Origin: Campylobacter concisus
GTDB taxonomy: Bacteria; Campylobacterota; Campylobacteria; Campylobacterales; Campylobacteraceae
Assembly (NCBI RefSeq): GCF_001298465.1
Contig: NZ_CP012541.1
Coordinates: 1,776,042-1,840,041 of the forward strand
Length of the DNA: 64,000 nt
Reading direction: 5' to 3'
In this document: one piece after another, positions 1-9,650 of the stretch
Position numbering within the stretch: position 1 is the first letter of the stretch
Layout of the letters: each line of letters begins with the position of its first letter
The notes under the pieces: generated by a model
Told to the model about the DNA's origin: nothing
Database searches by the model: none
What the model saw: only the letters and a program-made list of their open reading frames with translations
Translations under genes and position numbers: made by a program

Positions 1-360
<360 letters not shown>

Positions 361-447
361 TTAAATTTATTTATTTTTTAATTGCGGATTATACCCCTTA
401 AATATTTAGTAAGGCATTAATCGTATAAATTTTAAAAATTATTCTTT

Positions 448-468
448 AAGTCTTTTTGTTATAGACTT
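448..468 (+). promoter_or_regulatory. possible promoter/operator dyad upstream of the cyd operon
   Basis: The arms AAGTCT (448-453) and AGACTT (463-468) form an inverted repeat that overlaps a -10-like TATAGA at 460-465. The first start codon of the operon is only about 10 bases further on and has no obvious Shine-Dalgarno, so the transcript may be nearly leaderless. A repressor site over the -10 is one reading; chance in AT-rich DNA is the other. Confidence 0.3.
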
Positions 469-476
469 CACAAACT

Positions 477-692
477 ATGATAAAAAACTACCTAAACATC
501 ATTGCCTCTTTATATATAGAGGGCTTTAAAAACATGAAAATAGGCAAGAAATTATGGCTTCTCATAATAATAAAGCTTATCATCATGTTTGGAATTTTAA
601 AAGCCTTTATCTTTAACGAGACTCTTAATACCAAATTTCAAACCGACGAAGAAAAAAGCGAATTTGTAATTCGTAATTTAATAAAGGAATAA
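477..692 (+). CDS. small membrane protein, DUF4492 family
   Basis: A 71-residue protein with a basic amphipathic N-terminus (LYIEGFKNMKIGKKLW), one strong membrane segment around residues 27-45 (LLIIIKLIIMFGILKAFIF) and a charged C-terminal tail. The pattern LYxxGFxxMxxGxxLW followed by one helix matches the DUF4492 proteins found ahead of cydAB in epsilonproteobacteria and Bacteroidetes. It ends one base before cydA, so the two are surely co-transcribed. Its function is unknown; an accessory or assembly role for the bd oxidase is inferred only from position. The start at 477 has no good ribosome site. An internal ATG at 534 follows GAGGG but would remove part of the conserved block. Confidence 0.8.
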   Translation: MIKNYLNIIASLYIEGFKNMKIGKKLWLLIIIKLIIMFGILKAFIFNETLNTKFQTDEEKSEFVIRNLIKE

Positions 693-693
693 A

Positions 694-2229
694 ATGTCTG
701 AGATGGATTTTGTTGACTGGTCTAGGGCTCAGTTTGCGCTGACTGCCATTTACCACTTTTTGTTTGTCCCACTTACTTTGGGGCTAAGTTTTATCATCGC
801 CATTATGGAGACGATATATGTTAAAACCGGCGATAAAGTCTGGCTTGAGATAACGAAATTTTGGCTAAAGCTCTTTGGTATAAATTTCGCTATCGGTGTG
901 GCTACTGGCATCATTATGGAGTTTGAATTTGGTACAAACTGGGCGAATTACAGCTGGTTTGTAGGCGATATATTTGGCGCTCCACTTGCGATTGAGGGCT
1001 TGCTCGCATTTTTTATGGAGAGTACATTTTTTGCCATTATGTTTTTTGGCTGGGATAAAGTCAGCAAGAAATTTCACCTGCTTTCAACTTGGCTTGTCGC
1101 GATTGGTTCAAATTTAAGCGCACTTTGGATCTTAATCGCAAATGGCTGGATGCAGTACCCAATAGGCATGAAATTTAACCCAGATACGGCTAGAATGGAG
1201 ATGGAGAATTTCTTTGAAGTTGCGCTAAATCCTCTTGGCATTAGCAAATTTTTACACACAGTAACTAGCGGCTACACCATCTCAGCTATCTTTGTGATAG
1301 GAATTTCTGCTTGGTTTTTGATAAAAAAACGCCACATCTTGCTAGCTAAAAAAAGTATCGTGGTTGCTAGCGCATTTGGCCTTATCACTTCGGCATTTTT
1401 ACTACTTAGCGGCGATGAGAGCGCATATTTTGTAGCTCAAAAGCAGCCTATGAAGCTTGCTGCGATGGAGGGACTTTATAATGGCGAGAAAAACGCTGGT
1501 CTAGTTGCCGCTGGTATTTTAAACCTAGCTAAAAAGCTTGGCGACGAGAGCGAGCCATTTTTGCTTGAGATAAAGGTACCATACGCACTTGGCATCATGG
1601 CAAACAGAGAGCTTGACTCATTTACGCCAGGTATAAATGACCTACTTTATGGCAATAGCGAGCACAATCTAATAAGTGTTGAAGAGAAGATGGCAAAGGG
1701 CAAAGTAGCTATTGAAGCTCTTAAAAACTACAAAGAAGCCAAAAAAGCAAATGACGAGAGCTTGATGAAAAGCTCGCTTTCAAATTTAGAGAGCAACCTA
1801 AATTTCTTAGGATATGGCTATCTTAAGGACGCAAAAGACGCTGTGCCGCCAGTTGCACTTACATTTTATAGCTTTCACATCATGGTCGCTCTTGGCACTT
1901 ACTTCATAGCTCTTTTTGCTATCACTCTTTATCTAAATCTCTCAAGAAAATATAAATTTGAAAACATAAGAGCATTTTTATGGATCTGCCTCTTTACTAT
2001 ACCGCTTGGCTACATCGCAGCTGAAGCTGGCTGGATAGTAGCAGAGGTCGGCCGTCAGCCATGGGTGATACAAGATCTCATGACCGTTGGCGTTGGTGCT
2101 ACGAATTTAGCAGACTCAAATATCAAAATTTCATTTATATTATTTGCTGTTTTATTTACGGTCTTGCTGATTGCCGAGATCAAAATCATGCTTAAGCAAA
2201 TAAAGATAGGATTTAATGACCATGCATAG
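694..2229 (+). CDS. cydA: cytochrome bd-type quinol oxidase subunit I
   Basis: 511 residues with the subunit I pattern: N-terminal SRAQFALTAIYHFLFVPLT, which carries the haem b595-ligand His, then multiple membrane helices, and the conserved GRQPW block near the C-terminus. The enzyme oxidises menaquinol and reduces O2 to water with high affinity at the inner membrane. In Campylobacter this oxidase is known as the cyanide-insensitive oxidase (CioA), which may contain only b-type haems. The Q-loop region is of the short type. The start lies just after the DUF4492 gene behind AAAGGA (ATAAAGGAATAAAATG), and the end overlaps cydB. Confidence 0.96.
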   Translation: MSEMDFVDWSRAQFALTAIYHFLFVPLTLGLSFIIAIMETIYVKTGDKVWLEITKFWLKLFGINFAIGVATGIIMEFEFGTNWANYSWFVGDIFGAPLAIEGLLAFFMESTFFAIMFFGWDKVSKKFHLLSTWLVAIGSNLSALWILIANGWMQYPIGMKFNPDTARMEMENFFEVALNPLGISKFLHTVTSGYTISAIFVIGISAWFLIKKRHILLAKKSIVVASAFGLITSAFLLLSGDESAYFVAQKQPMKLAAMEGLYNGEKNAGLVAAGILNLAKKLGDESEPFLLEIKVPYALGIMANRELDSFTPGINDLLYGNSEHNLISVEEKMAKGKVAIEALKNYKEAKKANDESLMKSSLSNLESNLNFLGYGYLKDAKDAVPPVALTFYSFHIMVALGTYFIALFAITLYLNLSRKYKFENIRAFLWICLFTIPLGYIAAEAGWIVAEVGRQPWVIQDLMTVGVGATNLADSNIKISFILFAVLFTVLLIAEIKIMLKQIKIGFNDHA

Positions 2230-3346
2230 TTTAGGTTTAGAAAATTTACAAATTTATTGGTGGTTTATAGTTAGCCTTCTTGGCGGACTTTTGGTATTTA
2301 TGATGTTTGTTCAAGGCGGTCAGTCGCTCATTTTTAGCCTTGGCAAGGACGAGCTTAAAAAAGATATGCTCATAAATTCTATCGGTAGAAAATGGGAGCT
2401 TACATTTACGACGCTTGTTATGTTTGGTGGCGCATGCTTTGCGGCATTTCCACTATTTTACGCTACTAGCTTTGGTGGCGCTTACTGGGTTTGGCTGGCT
2501 ATTTTATTTTGCTTTATCGTCCAGGCTGTAAGCTACGAGTACCGCAAAAAGCCTGATAACTTCTTGGGCGCTAGAACTTATGAAATTTTCCTTTTCATAA
2601 ATGGCTCACTTGGTGTTATTCTTATCGGCATGGCCGTTAGTACATTTTTTAGCGGAAGTGACTTTGTGCTAAATGAGCACAACTTTGTCGAGTGGAAGAC
2701 TCCATTTCGCGGTCTTGAAGCTTTGGCAAATCCTTACTTGTATTTACTTGGCATAGCAATGTTTTTCCTATCTCGCGTAGGTGGCTGCTTATATCTTATG
2801 AACAACATCGCTGATGGCGAATTTATACAAAACGCTAGAAAACAGCTACTTATTAACACCGTGCTATTCTTGCCATTTTTCCTAGGATTTCTTGCTTGGG
2901 TGCTTACAAAAGATGGCTTTGCATACGACGCAAACGGTGTGGTTAGCCTTATGCCTTACAAATACGCTATAAATTTGATCGAAATGCCTATCGTTGGCAT
3001 ATTGCTTCTTGTTGGCGTTGTTTTGGTACTTGTTGGAATTTTCCAAGGGGCATTTACAAAAAGCATTCGTGGAATTTTTGCTTACGGCGTTGGCGTTACA
3101 CTTGCTGTGACTGCACTATTTTTGATAACAGGACTAAATGGCACTGCATTTTATCCGTCATTTAGCGACCTTTCTAGCTCGCTAACTATCAAAAATGCAA
3201 GCTCAAGCCACTACACACTTGGCGTTATGGCATATGTTAGCTTGCTAGTACCAGTAGTGCTTGCTTATATCATCGTTGTTTGGCGAGCGATAGATAGCAA
3301 GAAGATCACACAAGATGAGATCAAAAACGATCATCACGCATACTAA
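2216..3346 (+). CDS. cydB: cytochrome bd-type quinol oxidase subunit II
   Basis: 376 residues, almost wholly hydrophobic with about nine membrane helices, in the usual CydB size range. It opens with LQIYWWFIVSLLGGLLVFMMF and continues with the conserved GGAxFAAFPxFYATSFGG stretch. It pairs with CydA to form the bd oxidase. The reading frame overlaps cydA by 14 bases, indicating translational coupling. An in-frame ATG at 2222 is an alternative start; the first ATG sits about four bases after TAGGA and is preferred. Confidence 0.95.
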   Translation: MTMHSLGLENLQIYWWFIVSLLGGLLVFMMFVQGGQSLIFSLGKDELKKDMLINSIGRKWELTFTTLVMFGGACFAAFPLFYATSFGGAYWVWLAILFCFIVQAVSYEYRKKPDNFLGARTYEIFLFINGSLGVILIGMAVSTFFSGSDFVLNEHNFVEWKTPFRGLEALANPYLYLLGIAMFFLSRVGGCLYLMNNIADGEFIQNARKQLLINTVLFLPFFLGFLAWVLTKDGFAYDANGVVSLMPYKYAINLIEMPIVGILLLVGVVLVLVGIFQGAFTKSIRGIFAYGVGVTLAVTALFLITGLNGTAFYPSFSDLSSSLTIKNASSSHYTLGVMAYVSLLVPVVLAYIIVVWRAIDSKKITQDEIKNDHHAY

Positions 3347-3355
3347 GGATAAAAG

Positions 3356-3457
3356 ATGTTAGAAGCAGGAATTTTTTTGATACTTTGGCCAGTGACACTA
3401 TTTGCTAGCTATAAATTTGTTCTTTTTTCTCTTAAGAAATTTGACGCAAATAACTAA
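3356..3457 (+). CDS. CydX-like single-helix microprotein at the end of the cyd operon
   Basis: A 33-codon reading frame begins at ATG 3356, nine bases after the cydB stop and preceded by AAGGATAAAAG, a good ribosome site. The product begins MLEAGIFLILWPVTLFASYK and continues FVLFSLKKFDANN. That is one membrane helix with an acidic residue and a Trp/Pro near its ends and a basic, then polar tail. Its size, topology and position are those of the small third subunits (CydX, CydS) that stabilise haems in bd oxidases. Sequence identity to E. coli CydX is not evident, so the call rests on context. It lies directly before the operon terminator, which argues that it is a real gene. Confidence 0.6.
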   Translation: MLEAGIFLILWPVTLFASYKFVLFSLKKFDANN

Positions 3458-3497
3458 AATTTAGGGGCATTTGCTCCTAAATTCTTCTTTTTATTTT
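3458..3497 (+). terminator. intrinsic terminator of the cyd operon
   Basis: The arms AATTTAGG (3458-3465) and CCTAAATT (3476-3483) pair, with one further G-C pair inside (3467/3474), and are followed by CTTCTTTTTATTTT. The hairpin starts right after the stop of the microprotein. Confidence 0.8.
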
Positions 3498-3611
3498 CAC
3501 CCTTTAAAACAACTCTTTTATAAATTTATTTAAGCCACTTTTCATATAAGCGTTAGTTTTGTGTGAAATTTGGGTAGTAAGATATCATTAAATTTTATTA
3601 AAGGAGCGAAA

Positions 3612-5381
3612 ATGAGCAAGAATTTCTTAGGTTCTGTTGCCCTTGCGGCTGTTTTGGTTAGTGGTCTTAGTATAGGCATCACGCCACTAGAGGCTGGAGT
3701 CCTGGCTCATCACGTAAAGGTTCAAGGCGAGCTTGGCTCAGTCTTTATAAACCCTTACGACGTATCGCCGCTAACTGCTATCATCGATAGAGCTGGCAAG
3801 GATATCAAAGATATCCACGTCAAAGTAAAAGGTAAGCCAGATGGCGGTATCGACATCGATTATAACGTCTCAGAGCATGCTTTGCTTACGCATGATGGTG
3901 TGCCTATTTGGGGGCTTTACTCTGACTATCTAAATGAAGTAGTTGTAAGCTACACATTTAACGGAGCTAAAAAGGTAGAAACATATAAAATTTACGCCCA
4001 GCCTATCGTCACATATAGCCGTGATTTTAGATTTTCTCACATGCAAAAGACTCGCGTCAAAAAGGTCGATCCTGCCTTTAAAAACAGGCTCTATCTCATA
4101 AATAACACGATCACAAGCGTCTATAAACCACTTGATTGGAAAAATGGTGGAGCTGCTAGCTGGAACGACTTTACAGAAAACTACATCGTAGATACCAAGG
4201 GTGAGGTTAGATGGTATCTTGACTATCAAAAATTTTACGACCGCAGCGAGCGCAGAGTGATGGATGGAGGCATGATGATGGGCTTTCATCAGCTAAAAAA
4301 TGGCGATATCAGCTTTGGCATGGCTCAAAGATATCTAAGATATGACCTTATGGGAAAAGAAATTTATAATCGCCCGCTTCCAAGAGGCTACATCGATCTA
4401 AGCCATGAAGTTATGCCATTAAAGAACGATCACGCACTTCTTAGAGTTGGCAAATACAACTACCACCACAAAGATGGCAAAATTTCTCACACCATAAGAG
4501 ATCACATCATCGAGGTCGATAACACTGGTAAAGTGGTCGAAGAGTGGGATCTAAATGAAATTTTTGGCAACAACGTCTACCGCAGCAACCTCATAAAAGC
4601 GCTTGACGCAAGAGCTGTTTGCCTAAATATCGATATGGACGCAAAAGAGATAAAGATAAGCGACGATCAGCCATTTGGCGACATCACCTCTACTGGCACA
4701 GGCAGAAACTGGGCTCACGTAAATTCTATCTCGTATGATGAGAGTGACGATAGCATTATCCTCTCACTTCGTCACCAAGGCATCGTTAAAATCGGACGCG
4801 ATAAAAAATTAAAATGGATACTAGCTTCGCCTGAGGGCTGGAGTGAAGAATTTAAAGCTAAAGTGCTAACTCCAGTTGACAGCAAAGGCAATAAAATAAA
4901 ATGCGAAAACTCAAAATGCGAGGGCGAATTTGACTGGTCATGGACTCAGCACACCGCATGGCTAACGCCAAGATACGACAACAAAGGTAGCATAAAACAC
5001 CTAAGTGTCTTTGACAATGGCGATGCAAGGGGCATGGAGCAGCCGGCATTTAAAGAGGATAAATACTCACGTGCGGTTGAGTACAAGATAGATGAGAAAA
5101 AGGGCACGGTTGAGCAGACTTGGCAGTTTGGCAAAGAGCGTGGCTTTGACTTTTATAGCGCAGTTACTAGCAACGTCGAGTGGCAAAAAGATAAAAATAC
5201 CTACTTCATCTCAAGCTCAAACGTAAATTTGCTCCGTCCTGACAAGACTATCAAAATGGTCTTAGTTGAGATCGATCCAAAGACAAATGAGATCAAATTT
5301 GAGATGGATGTGGACTCTGCTTCAAGAGATGATGTCGCTTATAGGGCGATGGTTATTGATCCGGAGGTATTTAGTTATTAG
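3612..5381 (+). CDS. astA: periplasmic arylsulfate sulfotransferase
   Basis: 589 residues with a signal peptide (MSKNFLGSVALAAVLVSGLS, cleaved near residue 30). It matches the PAPS-independent bacterial ASST family: an N-terminal beta domain, then a propeller bearing NWAHVNS, SLRHQG and WTQHTAW, which hold the candidate catalytic histidines (the last corresponds to the transiently sulfurylated His). The enzyme moves sulfate from one phenol to another in the periplasm. A close Cys pair (KCENSKC) resembles the disulfide that E. coli ASST needs. No dba/dsbI-type genes are adjacent, unlike some Campylobacter loci. Start chosen at ATG 3612 behind AAAGGAGCG; a longer TTG start at 3570 has no ribosome site. 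Confidence 0.92.
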   Translation: MSKNFLGSVALAAVLVSGLSIGITPLEAGVLAHHVKVQGELGSVFINPYDVSPLTAIIDRAGKDIKDIHVKVKGKPDGGIDIDYNVSEHALLTHDGVPIWGLYSDYLNEVVVSYTFNGAKKVETYKIYAQPIVTYSRDFRFSHMQKTRVKKVDPAFKNRLYLINNTITSVYKPLDWKNGGAASWNDFTENYIVDTKGEVRWYLDYQKFYDRSERRVMDGGMMMGFHQLKNGDISFGMAQRYLRYDLMGKEIYNRPLPRGYIDLSHEVMPLKNDHALLRVGKYNYHHKDGKISHTIRDHIIEVDNTGKVVEEWDLNEIFGNNVYRSNLIKALDARAVCLNIDMDAKEIKISDDQPFGDITSTGTGRNWAHVNSISYDESDDSIILSLRHQGIVKIGRDKKLKWILASPEGWSEEFKAKVLTPVDSKGNKIKCENSKCEGEFDWSWTQHTAWLTPRYDNKGSIKHLSVFDNGDARGMEQPAFKEDKYSRAVEYKIDEKKGTVEQTWQFGKERGFDFYSAVTSNVEWQKDKNTYFISSSNVNLLRPDKTIKMVLVEIDPKTNEIKFEMDVDSASRDDVAYRAMVIDPEVFSY

Positions 5382-5387
5382 CAGTAT

Positions 5388-5425
5388 CTGGTGTGAGATT
5401 TTTCTCGCACCAGCTTTTAGTTGTT
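5388..5425 (+). terminator. intrinsic terminator after astA
   Basis: A ten-base stem CTGGTGTGAG (5388-5397) / CTCGCACCAG (5404-5413) with one G-T pair and a six-base loop, followed by CTTTTAGTTGTTGTTTTG. It lies between convergent genes and may serve both strands. Confidence 0.8.
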
Positions 5426-5767
5426 GTTTTGAAATTTGTAGATTGCTTCTTTGATTCTAGTAAGGTTAAAATTTATCGCTCGCTCTAGTTCTGGAAAGTC
5501 TATATCTTTATCCGCTTCAAATGCTTTTACCATTTCGCTTAGCTCTTTTGTCTCATCACTTGCAAGAACTGTGCTTTTAAAATTATCATCACCTATCTGG
5601 TCAAATTTTAAAAAGATCGATGCAAATTTATCTTTTAAAATTTCTTTATTTAGCTTTCTATTTTCCAAAGCCTTCTTTGTTCCGCCATTTTTATTACAGG
5701 TTCTAAATATCGAATCTATTGTTTCATTCACTTCATCAAGTAAAATTTCTATTTTTTCACTTTGCAT
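5417..5767 (-). CDS. hypothetical cytoplasmic helical protein
   Basis: I do not recognise this 116-residue protein. It has no signal peptide or membrane segment. It is strongly charged and predicted by eye to be mostly helical (runs such as ILLDEVNETIDSIF and LSEMVKAFEADKDIDFPELERAI). A single Cys is present. It stands alone, converging on astA across a terminator, with no partner gene. The coding pattern (frequent AAA/GAA, no stops over 116 codons in AT-rich DNA) suggests a real gene. Confidence 0.55.
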   Translation of the reverse strand: MQSEKIEILLDEVNETIDSIFRTCNKNGGTKKALENRKLNKEILKDKFASIFLKFDQIGDDNFKSTVLASDETKELSEMVKAFEADKDIDFPELERAINFNLTRIKEAIYKFQNNN

Positions 5768-5842
5768 ATAAAACTCTCTTAACTATAAATTAAATTTAAA
5801 ATAAAAGCTAAATCGCTCTTGTTTTGGAGATTAGAAGTTGTT

Positions 5843-6064
5843 TTACTTCTTCGCGTAAAAAGGAAAAATTAAAGTTGTATTTGTGAAGTTATTTTCATAA
5901 AAGTTTGCGCCAGAATTTAAAATTTTAGTTTGCATTGGCATCACTTTTATGCCCTCTGTTTTTGCGATCATTTTCTCATCCTTGTTAAAAAATTTTATCG
6001 CATTGTATAAATTTTCATAAGTCTTGTAAATTGTACCAGGGTACAATAAAGCCCTATAAATCAA
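5843..6064 (-). CDS. small hypothetical ORF, possibly a remnant
   Basis: An open frame of up to 73 codons from a TTG at 6064. A shorter product of 42 residues starting MIAKTEGIKVMPMQTK has a better ribosome site (AACAAGGATGAGAAA before ATG). The sequence is not recognised. The C-terminal part reads like the end of a longer domain, so this may be a decayed gene rather than a functional small protein. There is no membrane helix and no neighbouring gene in the same direction to explain it. Confidence 0.3.
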   Translation of the reverse strand: MIYRALLYPGTIYKTYENLYNAIKFFNKDEKMIAKTEGIKVMPMQTKILNSGANFYENNFTNTTLIFPFYAKK

Positions 6065-6289
6065 TATTTATAACACATTGATAATATTTTTACGTTATTA
6101 TTTTGCATACTGCTTTGATTAAAATTACCGAAATTTCGTAGCTATTTAGCTCATCCTTTTTGGATAAATTTTACAAATTTAATGTGTTATTTATGTAATA
6201 AAAAAATTTTTAAATTCGCAAAATTTTTTTAAAATCTTTGATACTTTATATGTGATAAAATCCTCTCAAATTTTAAAAAAGGATCAAAT

Positions 6290-7963
6290 TTGAGAAGCGA
6301 TATAATCAAAAAAGGCTACACAAGAGCCCCACACCGCTCACTTTTGCGTGCTACTGGACTAAAGGACGAGGACTTTGATAAGCCCTTTATCGGCGTTGCA
6401 AACAGCTTTATAGAGATCATTCCAGGGCACTTTTTCTTAAACAAATACGCACAAATTTTAAAAGATGAAATTCGCAAAAATGGCTGTATTCCATTTGAGT
6501 TTAACTGCATCGGCGTGGATGATGGCATCGCGATGGGGCATGGTGGCATGCTATATAGCTTGCCTAGCCGCGAGATCATCGCAAACTCGATAGAAACTGT
6601 GATGAACGCTCACGCGCTTGACGCACTTGTTTGTATGCCAAACTGCGACAAGATCGTCCCTGGCATGGTTATGGGTGCTTTAAGGGTCAATGTTCCAACC
6701 GTGTTTGTAAGCGGTGGCCCAATGAAAAAGGGCTACACAAAAGATGGCAAGCCAATTGATCTTGCGACTGCGTTTGAGGCGGTTGGTAAATTTGAGACCA
6801 AAGAGATAGATGAGGCCGAGCTAAAAGATATCGAGTGCAACGCATGTCCAAGTGGTGGTAGCTGTAGTGGTATGTTTACAGCAAATTCTATGAACACGCT
6901 TTGTGAAGCGATGGGCATAGCCCTCCCTGGTAACGGCACTATCCTAGCGCTAACGCCAGAGCGTGAAGAGCTCATCAGGCAGGCTGCTCGCAGAATTTGT
7001 CAGATCGCCCTTGATGAGAAATTTAAGATAAGAAACATACTAAACGAAAAGGCGATCCGCAACGCGCTTGTCGTTGATATGGCGATGGGTGGCAGCAGCA
7101 ACACCGTCCTTCACATGCTAGCCATATCAAGAGAGGCTGGCGTAAATTTAGATATCAAAGAGCTAAATAAGATCAGCCAAAACATCGCTCACATCGCTAA
7201 AATCAGCCCAAGTTTGCCAAACGTGCATATGGAGGACGTCGGTAGAGCCGGCGGTATGAATGCGGTGATAAAAGAAATTTCACGCAGAGATAACGGCATG
7301 CTAAACCTAGACAACCTAACAGTTAGCGGCGAAACTCTTGGCGAACGCGTAAAAGCAAGTGACATCAAAGATGAAAGCGTAATACATAAGGTAGAAAATG
7401 CCTACTCGCAGGTCGGCGGACTTGCCATTTTATTTGGAAATTTAGCCGAGCAAGGCTGTGTCATCAAGACGGCCGGTATCGTTGGCGAGCGTAAATTTAG
7501 CGGCAAAGCAGTCTGCTTTAACTCGCAAGATGAAGCCATAGCTGGCATCTCAAGCGGTAAAGTCGATAAAGGCGACGTCGTCGTCATCCGCTACGAAGGT
7601 CCGCGCGGAGGCCCTGGCATGCAAGAGATGCTAAGCCCTACTTCGCTCATCATGGGGCGAGGACTTGGCGCGGACGTGGCGCTCATCACAGATGGTCGCT
7701 TTAGCGGGGCGACAAGAGGTCTAAGTATCGGCCACGTAAGCCCAGAAGCGGCTGAGGGCGGCATGATAGGCTTGCTAAAAGATGGCGATATCATCGATAT
7801 AGACGTCGATAAATACGAGATAAACGTTCGCCTAAGCGAGGCTGAGATCGCAAAGAGAAGAGCGGAATTTAAGCCAGTTGATAAAGCGCTAACCTCTCGC
7901 TGGCTAAGGCAATACCGCAAACTAGTCACAAACGCAAGCAACGGAGCAGTGCTAGAAGCATAA
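6290..7963 (+). CDS. ilvD: dihydroxy-acid dehydratase
   Basis: 557 residues, normal IlvD length, opening [20 protein letters not shown] as is typical of the family. Cysteine motifs for the Fe-S cluster are visible: [11 protein letters not shown] and [13 protein letters not shown]. The C-terminal Asp/Gly-rich domain includes [21 protein letters not shown]. The enzyme dehydrates 2,3-dihydroxy-isovalerate and 3-methylvalerate in branched-chain amino acid synthesis. The family's N-terminus only fits a TTG start at 6290, which has AAAAAAGGATC in front. The gene stands alone. In C. jejuni ilvD and rrc are also near neighbours. Confidence 0.96.
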   Translation: MRSDIIKKGYTRAPHRSLLRATGLKDEDFDKPFIGVANSFIEIIPGHFFLNKYAQILKDEIRKNGCIPFEFNCIGVDDGIAMGHGGMLYSLPSREIIANSIETVMNAHALDALVCMPNCDKIVPGMVMGALRVNVPTVFVSGGPMKKGYTKDGKPIDLATAFEAVGKFETKEIDEAELKDIECNACPSGGSCSGMFTANSMNTLCEAMGIALPGNGTILALTPEREELIRQAARRICQIALDEKFKIRNILNEKAIRNALVVDMAMGGSSNTVLHMLAISREAGVNLDIKELNKISQNIAHIAKISPSLPNVHMEDVGRAGGMNAVIKEISRRDNGMLNLDNLTVSGETLGERVKASDIKDESVIHKVENAYSQVGGLAILFGNLAEQGCVIKTAGIVGERKFSGKAVCFNSQDEAIAGISSGKVDKGDVVVIRYEGPRGGPGMQEMLSPTSLIMGRGLGADVALITDGRFSGATRGLSIGHVSPEAAEGGMIGLLKDGDIIDIDVDKYEINVRLSEAEIAKRRAEFKPVDKALTSRWLRQYRKLVTNASNGAVLEA

Positions 7964-7974
7964 AAATTTACTAT

Positions 7975-8010
7975 AAAAGCAAAGAGGCTACTCCTTGCTT
8001 TTGTAAAAAA
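7975..8010 (+). terminator. possible terminator after ilvD
   Basis: The arms AAAAGCAA (7975-7982) and TTGCTTTT (7995-8002) pair, with GAG/CTC inside. The T-tract after the stem is short, so termination may be partial and rmuC could receive read-through. Confidence 0.5.
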
Positions 8011-8043
8011 TATTAAAATTTCTTCATTTTTTAAGGATACTAA

Positions 8044-9612
8044 ATGCAACAAGATTTCTATTTTTATGCTGCCATATTTTTAGGAGTACTATTTTTGATT
8101 GCGATATTTGTCATCTATTCATTTAATAGAGACAAATTCGAGCTAAAAAGAAATTTGACACAAAAAGAGCAAGAAAATTTTGAAATTTCATCAAATCTAA
8201 TAAATTTAGTATCTAAAAATAGTGAAAATCTGCAACTAATTAGCGAGCAAAAAGCAAGGCTTATGTCAAATCATGAACGTATCGACGAGCTTATCAGTGA
8301 GATAGATACGCTAAAAGCCAAAATAGCACAAAAAGACGAAGCTGAAGATGCAATGGAGCGCGTGATAAATGAGCTTAAAGAGAGTATCGGAACGGCAAAT
8401 GAACGAGCTAAGAATAACGAGGCAAATTTCACTGCAACTCTAGCCGAGCTAAATCAAAATAAAAATGCTTTAGTTGAAGCAAGCGAGAGAGAAAATAGAT
8501 TAAAACGTGATATGGCTGTGCTTAGAAATGAAATAGAAGCAAAAGAAAATAGCCTAAAAGAGCAAGAGGCAAATTTATTAAAAGTAAAAAATGAGTTAAA
8601 TTTGGAATTTTCTAATCTTGCAAATAAAATTTTTGAAGAAAAAAGTGCAAATTTCACACAAAATAGCCAAAATTCTTTAGATCTTTTACTAAAGCCGCTA
8701 AAGGAGCAAATTTCAACCTTTCAAGAGCGCGTAAATGCAGTCCACGACGAATCAGTTAAAGGCATGAGCGCGCTAGGAACGCAGATTAAGCACATAAGTG
8801 AGATTGGTATCTCAATGTCAAAAGAGGCAAACTCACTAGCCACTGCACTAAAAGGTAGCAATAAAACACTTGGAAACTGGGGTGAAATACAGCTTGAACG
8901 CACATTTGAGGCTTCTGGACTTGTAAAAGATGAGCATTACTTGACGCAACAAAATTTCAAGAACGAAGAAGGCAAACGTCTTATTCCTGATTTTATAGTA
9001 AAGATACCAGATGGTAAGCATTTAATAGTTGATTCTAAAGTCTCACTTATAGCTTACGAAAAGGCTATCACAGCCAGCAATGAGGAGGAGCTAAATTTAG
9101 CATTAAAAGAGCATATTGCTTCTATGAAAAATCACATAGATGGCTTAAATAGTAAAAATTACGGTGAGATCGTACCTGATAGTCCTGATTTTGTATTGAT
9201 GTTTATACCAATTGAGCCAGCATATATCGAGGCTATGAAATTTGATAGTTCTCTTTTTGACTATGCATTTCAAAAGCGCGTAATACTAGTTTCTCACGCT
9301 ACGCTTATGCCTATTCTTCGCACAGTGGCAAATTTATGGCGCATAGAGCGTGGCAATGAAGAGGCTAAAAATATCGTAAAGAGTGCGATTAAAATTTATG
9401 ATAAAGTCCGCAATGTGACCGAGCATATGAATAGACTTAGCAATACACTAAATACTGCAAATAAACATTTTAACGCCCTTGCATCAAGTTTTAGTGGTAG
9501 AGATGGCCTTGTTAGTAGACTTGAAAATTTTAAACGCTTGTCCCCAGATGAGCAAAAAGATATAGAAGTAAAAGAGATCGGCGTAAATAACGAATTAGAA
9601 AAAGAGGATTAG
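8044..9612 (+). CDS. rmuC: DNA recombination protein RmuC
   Basis: 522 residues. An N-terminal membrane anchor (about residues 7-25) is followed by a long coiled coil (roughly 35-200, rich in E, K, N, L). The conserved RmuC nuclease-like core follows, with GNWGEIQLERTFEASGL, DSKVSLIAYEKA and the LMFIPIEPAY block. The RmuC family limits inversions at short inverted repeats and is thought to act as a nuclease on DNA secondary structures. The start at ATG 8044 follows AAGGATACTAA. The frame ends in a charged tail. Family assignment is clear; the substrate is not known here. Confidence 0.93.
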   Translation: MQQDFYFYAAIFLGVLFLIAIFVIYSFNRDKFELKRNLTQKEQENFEISSNLINLVSKNSENLQLISEQKARLMSNHERIDELISEIDTLKAKIAQKDEAEDAMERVINELKESIGTANERAKNNEANFTATLAELNQNKNALVEASERENRLKRDMAVLRNEIEAKENSLKEQEANLLKVKNELNLEFSNLANKIFEEKSANFTQNSQNSLDLLLKPLKEQISTFQERVNAVHDESVKGMSALGTQIKHISEIGISMSKEANSLATALKGSNKTLGNWGEIQLERTFEASGLVKDEHYLTQQNFKNEEGKRLIPDFIVKIPDGKHLIVDSKVSLIAYEKAITASNEEELNLALKEHIASMKNHIDGLNSKNYGEIVPDSPDFVLMFIPIEPAYIEAMKFDSSLFDYAFQKRVILVSHATLMPILRTVANLWRIERGNEEAKNIVKSAIKIYDKVRNVTEHMNRLSNTLNTANKHFNALASSFSGRDGLVSRLENFKRLSPDEQKDIEVKEIGVNNELEKED

Positions 9613-9615
9613 GAT

Positions 9616-9650
9616 ATGGCTAGAAAAACTAGCCATAAAATTTATTTTAA
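9616..9650. terminator. hairpin between convergent rmuC and small exported gene
   Basis: A perfect stem ATGGCTAG (9616-9623) / CTAGCCAT (9629-9636) with a five-base loop, followed on the plus strand by AAAATTTATTTT. The T-tract is imperfect. Confidence 0.55.
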
